Numbered from the stretch's first letter, positions 15,511 through 24,707 are shown. The stretch: 39,558 nucleotides of DNA from Candidatus Apopatosoma intestinale (GCA_003524145.1 DODZ01000048.1:1-39558), one strand, 5' to 3'. Notes: generated by a model from the letters alone, not told the origin. Numbers and translations: made by a program.

Positions 15511-15545
15511 ATTACCAAAGAAGCCGCTCTTTTGGTGAAGCGGCT
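15511..15545 (-). terminator. Weak hairpin downstream of the Cys-rich protein gene
   Basis: A 7-bp GC stem (15539-15545 with 15522-15528) and 10-nt loop followed on the minus strand by TCTTTGGT. The U-tract is poor, so it may only partly terminate. Confidence 0.4.
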
Positions 15546-15571
15546 CCGATGATGTTCTTTTATACCATGAA

Positions 15572-16051
15572 TCAGTGCTCGCAACCGCAGTCGTCATCAT
15601 CACAGCAGTCGCAATCGTCGTCGCAGACACAGCTGAAGGTTTCGCCGCAGGCAGGGCACTTTACATTGTCAAAATCAACGGTATCATCGAGGCATACCGT
15701 CTCGCCGCAGTAAGGGCATTCTACCTCTATGCAGTCGCAGTCGTCGTCGCAGCAGTCGCAATCGTCATCGAGACAATCATCGCAACGGCAGTCGCAATCT
15801 TCTTCTGCGCAATCCTTGCATTCGCAATCGTCGCACTCGTCGCCGTAGAATTCATCTTCGAGAGCACCGAGATCCTCGTCAACCTCTTCGATGTACTTTT
15901 CAAGATACTCTGACTTGTCGTCAAGATCGGAGACCGTAGCGGCAAGGTCGGAGAGAAGATCAAGCACAGCAGAGAAAACCTTATCGTTCTTGTCTGTTTC
16001 GAGAGCGGCTACAAGACCCTTTATATAAGCAACTTTTTCGGTAAGTGTCAT
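15572..16051 (-). CDS. Cys/Asp-rich zinc-ribbon protein (CD1247 N-terminal-domain type)
   Basis: 159 residues in two parts. Residues 1-70 are an acidic two-helix domain, MTLTEKVAYIKGLVAALE onward, that I associate with the CD1247 N-terminal domain family of Clostridia. From residue 73 to the end there are 25 cysteines among many aspartates (runs such as DCDCCDDDCDC), enclosing one clear zinc ribbon CPYC-x18-CPAC (positions about 116-139). There is no Cys in the first part. The tail looks like a metal-binding or redox buffer; no function is established that I know of. It sits 34 nt downstream of efp and may be cotranscribed with it. Confidence 0.75.
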   Translation of the reverse strand: MTLTEKVAYIKGLVAALETDKNDKVFSAVLDLLSDLAATVSDLDDKSEYLEKYIEEVDEDLGALEDEFYGDECDDCECKDCAEEDCDCRCDDCLDDDCDCCDDDCDCIEVECPYCGETVCLDDTVDFDNVKCPACGETFSCVCDDDCDCCDDDDCGCEH

Positions 16052-16085
16052 AATAAATACTCCTTTATAAAATTATTGTTTGCAA

Positions 16086-16652
16086 TTATTTCGTTTTTAC
16101 TCTTTCGAGATATTCGCCTGTTCTTGTGTCGATGCGGAGGATTTCACCGTTTTCGATGAAAAGCGGAACCTGGATTGTAGCTCCTGTTTCAAGAGTAGCG
16201 GGTTTCTTTGCGCCCTGAGCCGTATCACCCTTAAAACCGGGCTCAACCTCGGTAACCTGAAGCTCTACGAACATAGGAGGCTCAACGCTGAATACATTTC
16301 CCTTGTAGGAAACGATCTTGCACATCATTTCTTCCTTTACGAACTTGAAGTTGTCGGGAAGAAGGCTCTTGGAAACGGGAATCATATCGTATGATTCCAT
16401 ATCCATGAAGTAGTAGAGATCGCCGTCATTGTAGGAATACTGCATATCTCTTCTGTCAACGATAGCGGGCGGGAACTTGTCTGTAGGGCTGAAGGTCTTT
16501 TCGACGACAGCACCGGAAATGACATTTCTCAGCTTTGTGCGGACGAAAGCCGCGCCCTTGCCGGGTTTTACATGCTGGAATTCGATAACCTGCATTACAT
16601 TCCCGTCCATTTCAAATGTAATACCGTTTTTAAAATCGCCTGCGATAACCAT
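16086..16652 (-). CDS. efp: Translation elongation factor P
   Basis: 188 residues, the standard EF-P length with three beta-barrel domains. It starts GDFKNGITFEMDGNVMQVIE, with the loop HVKPGKGAAFVRTKLRN carrying Lys32 at the tip where EF-P is modified in other bacteria; EKTFSPTDKF and MQYSYNDGDLYYFMD follow, and the C-terminal OB domain ends TRTGEYLERV. EF-P rescues ribosomes at proline runs. The loop residue type (Lys) is present but no genB-type modification gene is in the window. It follows the M24 aminopeptidase gene, a common pairing in Firmicutes, but has its own promoter. Confidence 0.97.
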   Translation of the reverse strand: MVIAGDFKNGITFEMDGNVMQVIEFQHVKPGKGAAFVRTKLRNVISGAVVEKTFSPTDKFPPAIVDRRDMQYSYNDGDLYYFMDMESYDMIPVSKSLLPDNFKFVKEEMMCKIVSYKGNVFSVEPPMFVELQVTEVEPGFKGDTAQGAKKPATLETGATIQVPLFIENGEILRIDTRTGEYLERVKTK

Positions 16653-16705
16653 TTTTGTTTACCTCCGAATGATATCTGAATACTTAAAAATTTTCTTTAC
16701 GCTCT

Positions 16706-16734
16706 ATTGTACCTTAAAAATATGAAAATATCAA
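16706..16734 (-). promoter_or_regulatory. Sigma-A promoter of efp
   Basis: Minus strand TTGATA (16729-16734) and TACAAT (16706-16711) with a 17-nt spacer, about 50 nt upstream of the efp start. Confidence 0.8.
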
Positions 16735-16772
16735 GTCTTTTTTAATAATTTATTTGAAATAACGCTTATTTT

Positions 16773-17828
16773 TTATATTTCTATAAGATTTTTCGGACTT
16801 TTTGTGATGTCAATTGCTCCGGAAGATGTAATCTGCATCATATCCTCTATTCTGACGCCGTATTTTCCGGGGATATAAATGCCGGGCTCGACCGTGACGA
16901 CATGACCGACCTTCAGCACCTTTGTGCATCTGGCGGAGAGACGCGGCTCCTCATGGATATACATTCCTACGCCGTGACCGAGAGAGTGACCGAAGTATCC
17001 CTTGTAATCGGCGTCTATGATGTCGCGGGCAACCTTGTCCGCATCGCAGCAGAGAACACCCTCGCGGATGAAATCTATAGCTGCGGTCTGTGCGCGCAGG
17101 ACGGTATTGTAAACCTTTTTCATTTCTTCGTCAGCTTTGCCGACGGAAACGGTGCGCGTCATATCGGAGCAGTAGCCGTTCAGAATGCAACCGAAGTCCA
17201 TCGTGAGAAATCCGCGCTCAAGCTTTACGTTTCTCGGAACACCGTGAGGACGGCTGGACTGTGTGCCCGAAACGGCAATGGTTTCAAAGCTGGGTGCCTG
17301 CGCACCGAGGCGTTTCATGCGGTATTCTATCTCCGCTGCAACTTCCTGCTCGGTCATATTGTAATTCAGCAGAGGAAGAACCTCGGCAAAGGCTCTGTCT
17401 GTCAGATCCTGTGCCGCGCGGATGGCGGCAAGCTCCTCTTCCGTCTTATATTCGCACAGGCTTTCGATGAGGTCGCCGGCGGGAACGAATTTCACTCCCT
17501 CAAAAAGGCTCTCATATCTCGCAAGTGCTGCGACAGTGAGCTTTCTGTCCTCAAAGGCAACCGTCTTTATGCCCTCATCGGCGATAATTTTTTTGATATC
17601 GGCGACAACGGAAACCTCGGGGAGCTTTGCCGTGCATCCGCGAACCTCTTTTTCAGCCGCCTCAATATATCTCGGGTCGGTGAAAAGAGTAGCACTGTTT
17701 CTTGTTACGAAAACGGTGCTGTCGGAAGCGGGAAAACCACAGAGATACATTCCTGTTTTCTCATCTGCCACAATCAAAGCGTCGGCTATATTAAAAAGAC
17801 GCTCTCTTACTCTTTCAATATTATTCAT
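16773..17828 (-). CDS. M24 family Xaa-Pro aminopeptidase/dipeptidase
   Basis: 351 residues. The N-terminal creatinase-like domain (about 1-125) is followed by the pita-bread metallopeptidase domain. Metal ligands are visible in MDFGC, CSDMTRTVS, GHSLGHGVGMYIHEEP, VEPGIY and GVRIEDM, giving the Asp, Asp, His, Glu, Glu set. Enzymes of this type release amino acids ahead of proline in the cytoplasm, recycling peptides. Length and the short N-terminal domain fit PepP/PepQ of Firmicutes; the sequence alone does not separate them. Upstream neighbour is efp's usual partner position. Confidence 0.93.
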   Translation of the reverse strand: MNNIERVRERLFNIADALIVADEKTGMYLCGFPASDSTVFVTRNSATLFTDPRYIEAAEKEVRGCTAKLPEVSVVADIKKIIADEGIKTVAFEDRKLTVAALARYESLFEGVKFVPAGDLIESLCEYKTEEELAAIRAAQDLTDRAFAEVLPLLNYNMTEQEVAAEIEYRMKRLGAQAPSFETIAVSGTQSSRPHGVPRNVKLERGFLTMDFGCILNGYCSDMTRTVSVGKADEEMKKVYNTVLRAQTAAIDFIREGVLCCDADKVARDIIDADYKGYFGHSLGHGVGMYIHEEPRLSARCTKVLKVGHVVTVEPGIYIPGKYGVRIEDMMQITSSGAIDITKSPKNLIEI

Positions 17829-17851
17829 AATAAACCTCCGTAAAATTGTTA

Positions 17852-18976
17852 TCAGAAATCAACTATATCGTCGCCCGAGAGAGCGGCAAGTCCGTAATGC
17901 AGAGCCTTTGAGGCTCTGGCGCGTACGGCATCGTCCTCGCTTTCAAGCTGGGGCAGAAGCTCGCGGAAGAACGCGCCGCGTATGGAAATATCGTTTTTCA
18001 GTTCCTCGTAATCAAGGAGCGGTGCACTGCAATCGCGCACCTCGAGGTAATAGACCCCGATATCCTCCGCCGTTATTTTATCTGCTCTTATGTCTGCGGA
18101 AACGGGAATGTTTCCGAGCAGGCGCACGCGGAGCAGGGTATCGTTTCCGTAGCCGTTTTCCGTTGCGGCGCGGCGGACTTTTGCGATGACCTCCTTGCCG
18201 GAGACGGCACCGGAAATGTCAACATCGAGCTTTTCATACCTGCGCGTACAGAATCTTCTCGCCTTGAATTTAAGTTGCTTCTTTCCGCCGATCCATGCGG
18301 CATCGCAGATTATTGCTCCTTTCAGACCGCATTCGCCGAAGGAACCTCCCTCAAGAGAACCGCTGTAGGCATAATATGTATTTCCCGATTTCTGTATATC
18401 GCCGCCGTTGTGTATATGACCGAGCGCCGCATAATCGTACGCTCCGCGGACGATATCCTCAACTCCGACAGGGCAGTATGCCTTGGAATATATATCGGCG
18501 TGCGCCGCGAGAATATTTATCCTGTCGCGGTCGACATAGATCGCTGCGGCGAGCGGATTTTTTTCCATTTTTTCACCTGTGAAGGCATAGCCGTAGACAT
18601 CGACTCCGATATCGTCAAAGCGGAAGCAGGTCAGCGTTTCCGAGGTGAAGATATATACATTTTCGGGGAACTTTGTTTTGGAATAAGGAGATGCGGAAGA
18701 ATAGAAATCATGATTTCCCGGGGCTATCACGAATTTGCAGTCGGGGTTTGCCGCGAACTGCGAGGTTATGAGGTCCATCGTTTCCCGCGTGACAAATTCA
18801 CAATCAAAAAGGTCGCCCGCGATTATGACTATATCATATTTTTCCATCTTCGCATACATCATGGCGGAGGTGAAGGTCCCGCGGAGCTCGTTTCTTCGCG
18901 CCTGCGATTTCTGCGGGTCGAGAAGAGAGAAGGGGGAATCGAGATGAACATCCGCTATGTGAAGTATTTTTGCCAT
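17852..18976 (-). CDS. SbcD/YhaO-like DNA repair metallophosphoesterase
   Basis: 374 residues. The calcineurin-like phosphoesterase motifs are in order: HIADVHLDSP (Asp9, His11), IIAGDLFDC (about 52-60), APGNHDFY (about 84-91), AHADIYS and LGHIHNG. This is the Mre11/SbcD nuclease family, with a C-terminal DNA-binding cap region. SbcD normally works with an SMC-type ATPase (SbcC or YhaN) encoded next to it; here neighbours are an aminopeptidase and a rhamnosidase, so the partner is elsewhere. Manganese-dependent nuclease in DNA end processing by analogy. Confidence 0.88.
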   Translation of the reverse strand: MAKILHIADVHLDSPFSLLDPQKSQARRNELRGTFTSAMMYAKMEKYDIVIIAGDLFDCEFVTRETMDLITSQFAANPDCKFVIAPGNHDFYSSASPYSKTKFPENVYIFTSETLTCFRFDDIGVDVYGYAFTGEKMEKNPLAAAIYVDRDRINILAAHADIYSKAYCPVGVEDIVRGAYDYAALGHIHNGGDIQKSGNTYYAYSGSLEGGSFGECGLKGAIICDAAWIGGKKQLKFKARRFCTRRYEKLDVDISGAVSGKEVIAKVRRAATENGYGNDTLLRVRLLGNIPVSADIRADKITAEDIGVYYLEVRDCSAPLLDYEELKNDISIRGAFFRELLPQLESEDDAVRARASKALHYGLAALSGDDIVDF

Positions 18977-19014
18977 TTAAGTGCTCCTTTCACATTGATT
19001 TTACGGTACAGACA

Positions 19015-21645
19015 TCATGCCGTGAAGCTGTATTCACCGCCGCAGAGCTCAAAGCCCGCCTCGTTTCCGACGACTGTGCAGGGAAGCATATCCCTTGCCT
19101 TTACGCCGCTCTCCGTGAGCGCATCAAAATATTTCGACGGCAGATAGAGTGTTCCGCTGCAACCGAAAGGAACCGTCAGATTTACCGTGAGCCTGCCGTC
19201 GCGGTTTGCCCAGTAGCACCTGACTTCGCCGTACATGCTCTCATGCGATGCGGCGGCGCTTTCCATGCCGCAGTCCACCGCGGGGCGGAATATCGTATGG
19301 CGGAAGCCGGGGTCGTTTTCATCGGGTGAGATACCGCCGACATATTTATACATAAATGAAGAAAGGTCGGAGAACATATGATGGTTATGCGAGCCGCCGC
19401 CGTTCCAGCATTCCCAGAGAGTGGTGGCGCCGAGGTCTATCCATCTGCGGCAACCGGGGAAAGTCCTCTGCGCGAGCATACGGTGACCTACATTGCCTTC
19501 GCCGGCTCTTCCGAGCGAGTGCATCACAAATTTACAGCCGAGAACGCCGAAATCGAGATGCCAGTCATTGCGCTCTATCTGCGAGATGAGCGTATCCACG
19601 AGCGGACGGCGCTCCTCCTCCGTGCAGAGGTCGAAATAAAGCATTGCCGCCGTTGCCGTCTGACAATCGCCCATGACCGTATGGTGCTCGGCATCGTAGA
19701 ACTTCTCGCGGAAAACCGCGCGTATCTTCTCGGCGAGATTTCTGTAGTATTCCGCATCGTCGCCGTAACCGAGAATGTCCGCCATCTTGACAACCGTCCT
19801 TGCGGCGTTATAGAAGAACGCCGTATCGGAAACTCTTGTCGGGCACTTGTATGAGCCCATATTCTTGGAGATGGCGGGACCCTCAAAGGGCGGGCACCAG
19901 TCTCCCGTGCCGTAATCAAGGGTATAATCCGTTGTCATGCTCTCCATGAAATCGCAGTTTTTCTTTATAGCCTCGTAGCTTTTTGCGAGGATATCCTTAT
20001 CGCCGTTGTAGATATAGATATTATACGGAACATTTATCAGTGCGCTCGACCAGTCGGGTCCCATCAGCCCGTAGTAGCCCCATCCCGTGGAGGGAACAAC
20101 ACAGGGAATCTGACCTGCAGGGCGCTGGGAGGTTAACATATCGTCATTCCACTTTGAGAGGAAAGCGCGTGTGCCGAAGTTTGTCAGCATCTGCTCGCAG
20201 GAGAGGCTCACATCGCCTGTCCAGCCGTTTTTCTCTCTGTGCGGGCAGTCGGTAGGTATGGAATGCATATTCGAGATGGTAGACCAGCGGCACATATGCT
20301 GAACCTTATTGAGAAGCTCATCCGAGCAGGAAAATCTGCCTGTATCGTCAACGGCGGTGCAGAGTGTCATCGCCTTGACCTCGGAAAGCTCCGGCTCGTA
20401 GTCTATGCCTGTAATCTCGATATACTGAAAGCCGTGGTAAACGAATATCGGATGCCAGCATTCCGGTTCATCGCTCTTTTTGATATACTTGTCCGTCTGG
20501 AAGCCGTGACTGCGGACAAATCCGCCTATTGCGCTTGTATCTATCTCGCCGTCATCCTTCAGCACATCTGAATATCTTATTGTTATTTCCGTTCCCGCTT
20601 TGCCGCGGAAAACGAATTTGCCTATGCCCGCCTGATTTTGCCCGATATCGAAAACATAGGCGCCGCTCGGAGTTTTCCACATTTTCTTTGCATCGATGAC
20701 GGTGCGCACGCGGATAGGCTCCATCTCCATGGCGCGGAGCAGTCCGCCGGGGCTTTTCATTATCTTTGTGCCTTCCCATGCGCTGTCGTCATAGTCGGCT
20801 TCTGTCCACCCGTCAAGCTCAAGACGTGCATCGTAATGCTCGCCGTTTCGGATTCCGTTGAAGATGATGGGACCGTGCGAGCTTCTCCATGAAGTGTCGG
20901 AGGGGATAACCTCGGTTTCACCGTTTTCATATATTATTTTCAGCTCGCAGATGAGCTTCGGCCAATGGCGCCATGAAGCGGCGCGTGTATTCCACGGGTC
21001 CTCGGCAAAGCAGTTGTACCAGCCGTTTCCGAGAACGGCGGAGAGCGCGTTTTTGCCGACGGTGAGCAGGCGCTTCACATCGTATACCATATACATATCC
21101 GTTGCATCATATCGCGTAAAGGCAGGGGAGAGCATATCATCGCCTGTCTTTTCGCCGTTTATATAGCTCTCGAAATATCCGAGTCCGCATATAGTGAGAT
21201 ATGCTTCCTTTACCGGCGCGGAAATATCAAAGGTCTTGCGCAGATAGGGCGCGGCGAAAGCCGAGTCTTCTTTTCGGATGAAATTTGCCGTTATCCATTT
21301 TCCGCTCCAGCGCTCAGAAAGCTTGCCCGTGACGAATGTACCGCTTTCGTTTTTGCCCTCGGCACCCGCCGCACTCTTTGCCTCAACGGAAAAATAGTAC
21401 CGTGTGACCGGAGATAGAGCCTCTCCTTCGTATCTGATGAGGACGCTGCCATCCTCAGAGCCGAAATGCCTCTGCCATACGGGAGAGGAAAAATCGGGAT
21501 TTGCACTGACCGTGACGGTAAATTCCGCGAGCTTATCGCCGCGTATGCCGCTCTGCGCCTTGAAAGAAAAGCGCGGTACAGTGTCTATCCCGCAGGGATT
21601 TTTCAGATAATTTACGGTGAGGTCATAGATTTTCAGATTTTCCAT
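19015..21645 (-). CDS. GH78 alpha-L-rhamnosidase
   Basis: 876 residues, the full multi-domain length. An Ig-like N-terminal domain (about 5-110) is followed by a lectin-like Bac_rhamnosid_N domain, containing GLGYFESYINGEKTGDDMLS and LGNGWYNCF, a beta-sandwich, then the (alpha/alpha)6 barrel with the family motif DCPHREKNGWTGD (about 464-476), which carries acidic active-site residues, and the C-terminal TTLWECWNGGGSHNHHMFSD (about 737-756). The enzyme removes terminal rhamnose from plant or bacterial glycans. There is no signal peptide, so it acts on imported oligosaccharides in the cytoplasm. No sugar transporter or rhamnose catabolism gene is near. It has its own divergent promoter. Confidence 0.95.
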   Translation of the reverse strand: MENLKIYDLTVNYLKNPCGIDTVPRFSFKAQSGIRGDKLAEFTVTVSANPDFSSPVWQRHFGSEDGSVLIRYEGEALSPVTRYYFSVEAKSAAGAEGKNESGTFVTGKLSERWSGKWITANFIRKEDSAFAAPYLRKTFDISAPVKEAYLTICGLGYFESYINGEKTGDDMLSPAFTRYDATDMYMVYDVKRLLTVGKNALSAVLGNGWYNCFAEDPWNTRAASWRHWPKLICELKIIYENGETEVIPSDTSWRSSHGPIIFNGIRNGEHYDARLELDGWTEADYDDSAWEGTKIMKSPGGLLRAMEMEPIRVRTVIDAKKMWKTPSGAYVFDIGQNQAGIGKFVFRGKAGTEITIRYSDVLKDDGEIDTSAIGGFVRSHGFQTDKYIKKSDEPECWHPIFVYHGFQYIEITGIDYEPELSEVKAMTLCTAVDDTGRFSCSDELLNKVQHMCRWSTISNMHSIPTDCPHREKNGWTGDVSLSCEQMLTNFGTRAFLSKWNDDMLTSQRPAGQIPCVVPSTGWGYYGLMGPDWSSALINVPYNIYIYNGDKDILAKSYEAIKKNCDFMESMTTDYTLDYGTGDWCPPFEGPAISKNMGSYKCPTRVSDTAFFYNAARTVVKMADILGYGDDAEYYRNLAEKIRAVFREKFYDAEHHTVMGDCQTATAAMLYFDLCTEEERRPLVDTLISQIERNDWHLDFGVLGCKFVMHSLGRAGEGNVGHRMLAQRTFPGCRRWIDLGATTLWECWNGGGSHNHHMFSDLSSFMYKYVGGISPDENDPGFRHTIFRPAVDCGMESAAASHESMYGEVRCYWANRDGRLTVNLTVPFGCSGTLYLPSKYFDALTESGVKARDMLPCTVVGNEAGFELCGGEYSFTA

Positions 21646-21681
21646 GTTTTCTCCTTAGAAAAAAACTAATATTTCAGGTTA

Positions 21682-21710
21682 ATTATATCACAATCCGCTC
21701 TCTTTTACAA
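21682..21710 (-). promoter_or_regulatory. Candidate promoter of the rhamnosidase gene
   Basis: Minus-strand TTGTAA (21705-21710) and perfect TATAAT (21682-21687), 17 nt apart, starting about 37 nt upstream of the start codon. The -35 box is weak. Confidence 0.6.
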
Positions 21711-21746
21711 TAATAAATAAAAATATTTTTCTGTATATCTTCTCGG

Positions 21747-21775
21747 TTGACATGAGCGTAAATTTAATGTATAAT
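21747..21775 (+). promoter_or_regulatory. Sigma-A promoter of the YgiQ gene
   Basis: Perfect TTGACA (21747-21752), 17-nt spacer, perfect TATAAT (21770-21775), about 22 nt of leader, then AAGGAG (21789-21794) ten nucleotides before the ATG. Confidence 0.92.
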
Positions 21776-21804
21776 TATTCTATCAAATAAGGAGAATCAA
21801 AATT

Positions 21805-23787
21805 ATGTCTTTTCTTCCGCTGAATAAAAAAGAAATGCTTGAGCGCGGCTGGGACACGCCCGATATAGTCTGCGTCACGGGCGACGCATATGTAGACCAT
21901 CCGAGCTTCGGCATAGCAATAATCTCCCGTGTGCTTGAAGCTGCGGGCTTTAAAATATGCATATGTTCGCAGCCGCAATGTGATGCCGACTATATGCAGT
22001 TCGGTCGCCCGCGTCTTGCCTTTTTCGTCTCGGGCGGAAATATAGATTCCATGGTGGCGCATTATACCGCCGCAAAGAGAAAGCGCAGTAACGATTATTA
22101 TACGGCTGGCGGCAAGGCAGGGAAACGTCCCGACCGCGCAACGGAGGTTTACTGCAAAAATATACGCCGTCTCTACGGAGATATTCCGCTCTGCATAGGC
22201 GGGCTGGAGGCTTCGCTTCGCCGATTTGCCCATTATGATTACTGGGATGACCGCGTGCGCCCTTCGATACTGATAGAATGTGATGCCGATCTGCTCATGT
22301 TCGGCATGGGTGAGCATTCCTGTGTTGAAATAGCAAGGCGACTCGATGATGGCGAGCATATCTCCATGCTCACCGATATACGCGGCACGTCATATTCCGT
22401 TAAAACAAGCGAATATACATACCGCCCCTGCGAGGAATGTCCGTCCTTTGAGCAGGTGAAGGAAAATACGCCTGCAGGAAAGGCGGCATATGCGAAATCC
22501 TGCCGTATTCAGCAGGATGAATCCGATGCTTTCCGCGGCAAAACCGTGATTCAGCGGCACGGAGACAGGATTGTTGTTCAGAATCCTCCTGCACTCCCTC
22601 TTTCACAGGAGGAGCTTGATGCAGTATATGAACTGCCCTATATGAGAAATTATCATCCCTCATATGAAGCACAGGGAGGCGTTCCCGCGATAGAAGAGGT
22701 GAAATTTTCCATAACCCATGTGCGCGGATGCTTTGGTGCCTGCAATTTCTGCTCCATAGCTTATCACCAGGGAAGATACATTACCTGCCGAAGTGAGGAA
22801 TCGGTGATCCGTGAGGCAAAAATGCTTGCTGCGATGCCTGATTTCAAGGGATATATCCATGATGTCGGCGGTCCTACGGCAAATTTCCGCCGCCCCTCAT
22901 GCAACGGACAGGAAAAGCACGGTATGTGCAAAGGTAAAAAGTGTCTTGCGCCCACGCCCTGTAAAAACCTTGTGGTGGACGAAAGCGAATATCTGCATCT
23001 TCTCCGCCGCCTGCGCGAAATAAAAGGAATAAAGAAAATCTTTATACGCTCGGGAATCAGATTTGACTATATGCTTCTCGATAAAAATGATGATTTCTTC
23101 AAGGACCTCGTGCGTTATCATGTCAGCGGACAACTCAAGGTTGCGCCCGAGCATTGCTCGGCGAGTGTGCTGACCGCCATGGGAAAGCCTGATATTTCTG
23201 TCTATAAAAAATTTCGTGCGCGTTTCTATGAGCTTACAAAAAGCATGGATAAAAAGCAGTATCTCGTTCCGTATCTCATGTCGAGTCATCCGGGAAGCAC
23301 TATAAAAGATGCGATAATACTTGCGCAGTTTCTCAAGGAGGAAGGAATACATCCCGAGCAGGTTCAGGATTTCTATCCGACTCCCGGGACGGTGTCTACC
23401 TGCATGTTTTATACGGGACTTGACCCATATACGATGAAGCCGATATATGTCCCGAAAACGCCTGCCGAAAAGGCGGAGCAGAGAGCACTTCTGCAATATT
23501 TCCGCCCCGAAAACCGCGCCATTGTGCTTCGCGCACTTCGTGAAGCAGGCAGAAGCGACCTCATAGGCTATGGCGAAAAATGCCTTGTGCGTCCGGACAC
23601 TGCCGGTACGCGCGGCTATAAGCAGAGGGATACAAAGCAGGGAAGTGTGAAACGCGGAAAACCCGCAAGCAACGGCAAAACTCCCGGCAAAAATGAAAAA
23701 AGCGTGAAATCTCCCGCAAAAGGTTATTCGGACAAAAAGAATACAAAAAAGCCGCAAAACCGCACGGAGAAAGACAAAAGAAAATAA
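21805..23787 (+). CDS. ygiQ: YgiQ family radical SAM protein
   Basis: 660 residues, the family's usual length. The N-terminal domain (1-290) begins MSFLPLNKKEMLERGWD and contains TGDAYVDHPSFG, as in YgiQ. The radical SAM cluster motif RGCFGACNFCS provides Cys309, Cys313 and Cys316, followed by KGYIHDVGGPTANF and KVAPEHCS. The tail (about 605-660) is lysine/glycine rich and low complexity, likely disordered and nucleic-acid binding. The substrate of YgiQ enzymes is not firmly known. It begins right after a strong promoter and is followed after 17 nt by the DUF2726 gene, which may be cotranscribed. Confidence 0.95.
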   Translation: MSFLPLNKKEMLERGWDTPDIVCVTGDAYVDHPSFGIAIISRVLEAAGFKICICSQPQCDADYMQFGRPRLAFFVSGGNIDSMVAHYTAAKRKRSNDYYTAGGKAGKRPDRATEVYCKNIRRLYGDIPLCIGGLEASLRRFAHYDYWDDRVRPSILIECDADLLMFGMGEHSCVEIARRLDDGEHISMLTDIRGTSYSVKTSEYTYRPCEECPSFEQVKENTPAGKAAYAKSCRIQQDESDAFRGKTVIQRHGDRIVVQNPPALPLSQEELDAVYELPYMRNYHPSYEAQGGVPAIEEVKFSITHVRGCFGACNFCSIAYHQGRYITCRSEESVIREAKMLAAMPDFKGYIHDVGGPTANFRRPSCNGQEKHGMCKGKKCLAPTPCKNLVVDESEYLHLLRRLREIKGIKKIFIRSGIRFDYMLLDKNDDFFKDLVRYHVSGQLKVAPEHCSASVLTAMGKPDISVYKKFRARFYELTKSMDKKQYLVPYLMSSHPGSTIKDAIILAQFLKEEGIHPEQVQDFYPTPGTVSTCMFYTGLDPYTMKPIYVPKTPAEKAEQRALLQYFRPENRAIVLRALREAGRSDLIGYGEKCLVRPDTAGTRGYKQRDTKQGSVKRGKPASNGKTPGKNEKSVKSPAKGYSDKKNTKKPQNRTEKDKRK

Positions 23788-23804
23788 TTTCGGAGGATGA
23801 TAAT

Positions 23805-24707
23805 ATGAAATGCAAAGTATGTGGTGCAGAGAGTGGAAAATATCCGCTTTGCCGTCTATGTAATGCCAAAAAAGAACAAAATCTGATTATAAAATGTGAA
23901 AAGTGCGGAAATTGGCATTATGCCAATGAACAATGTAGAATAGAAGAGAATCATGAAAAATCCGAAGAATACTTGTATAGTCTAAAAAGTAAATTGATAA
24001 CCAAAAGCGAGCAAGCTTATTTTGAAGCAATCAAAGCTTCTTTACCTGAAGGATATAATTTATTTCCGCAAATAAATTTAGCGTCATTTATTGTTCGCAC
24101 AGACGATGCGAGATATCATAATGAACTATTCAGAAATGTTGATTTTCTTGTCACTGATGAAGAATACAAGCCGAGAATAGTAATAGAAATCAATGACCAA
24201 TCACATCTTGAAAAAGAGAGGAGAGAGCGTGATGAAAAAGTAAAAAGTATCTGCGATGAGGCAGGTATTCCATTAATCAAACTGTGGACTTCTTACGGAA
24301 TAAATCCCGATTATATCAAAAATAAGATAAATGAGACACTATCTGCTCCTGTGATAAGAATTAGTCACCATGTTTTCGAAAATCAAAATTCTATTGAAAA
24401 ACCTATAGCCGCTCAAACACAAAATAAGATACCTCAGGGCAAGAAAGGTTGCTATATTGCTACTTGTGTATATGGTTCATATGATTGTGCGCAAGTTTGG
24501 ACTTTGCGCCGCTATCGTGATGAGGTTTTGGCAAAGACTTGGTATGGAAGAACATTTATAAAAATTTATTATAGTATAAGCCCTAAAGTTGTAAAAGTTT
24601 TCGGAAGATCAAGATGGTTTAAAAGATTTTGGCGTAACAGGCTTGACAAAAAAATAACGAAGCTTAATAACAATGGCATAAAAAGTACGCCGTATATTGA
24701 TACATGA
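23805..24707 (+). CDS. Zinc-ribbon, DUF2726 and CFI-box protein
   Basis: 300 residues, clearly richer in A+T than its neighbours, with many AAA/AAT codons. Residues 1-44 contain four CxxC-type pairs (CKVC, CRLC, CEKC and a later C), a zinc-ribbon pattern. Residues about 60-185 resemble DUF2726, a PD-(D/E)xK nuclease-like fold, with FRNVDFLVTDEEYKPRIVIE and EIN near the core. The C-terminus from residue 216, CYIATCVYGSYD then LRRYRDEVL and GRTFIKIYYSISPKV, is the CFI-box C-terminal domain. Nuclease-like DUF2726 proteins are often accessory and horizontally moved. The start (ATG 23805, after GGAGG) is sound; function is unknown. Confidence 0.78.
   Translation: MKCKVCGAESGKYPLCRLCNAKKEQNLIIKCEKCGNWHYANEQCRIEENHEKSEEYLYSLKSKLITKSEQAYFEAIKASLPEGYNLFPQINLASFIVRTDDARYHNELFRNVDFLVTDEEYKPRIVIEINDQSHLEKERRERDEKVKSICDEAGIPLIKLWTSYGINPDYIKNKINETLSAPVIRISHHVFENQNSIEKPIAAQTQNKIPQGKKGCYIATCVYGSYDCAQVWTLRRYRDEVLAKTWYGRTFIKIYYSISPKVVKVFGRSRWFKRFWRNRLDKKITKLNNNGIKSTPYIDT

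Noticed and set aside
15575..15913. Hydrophobic plus-strand frame opposite the Cys-rich gene
   Set aside because: It is the antisense reading of repeated GAC/TGC codons, which gives Val/Ala/Ile runs; no ribosome site.
16902..17843. Long plus-strand frame opposite the M24 peptidase
   Set aside because: Shadow frame without a family match; all catalytic motifs lie on the minus strand.
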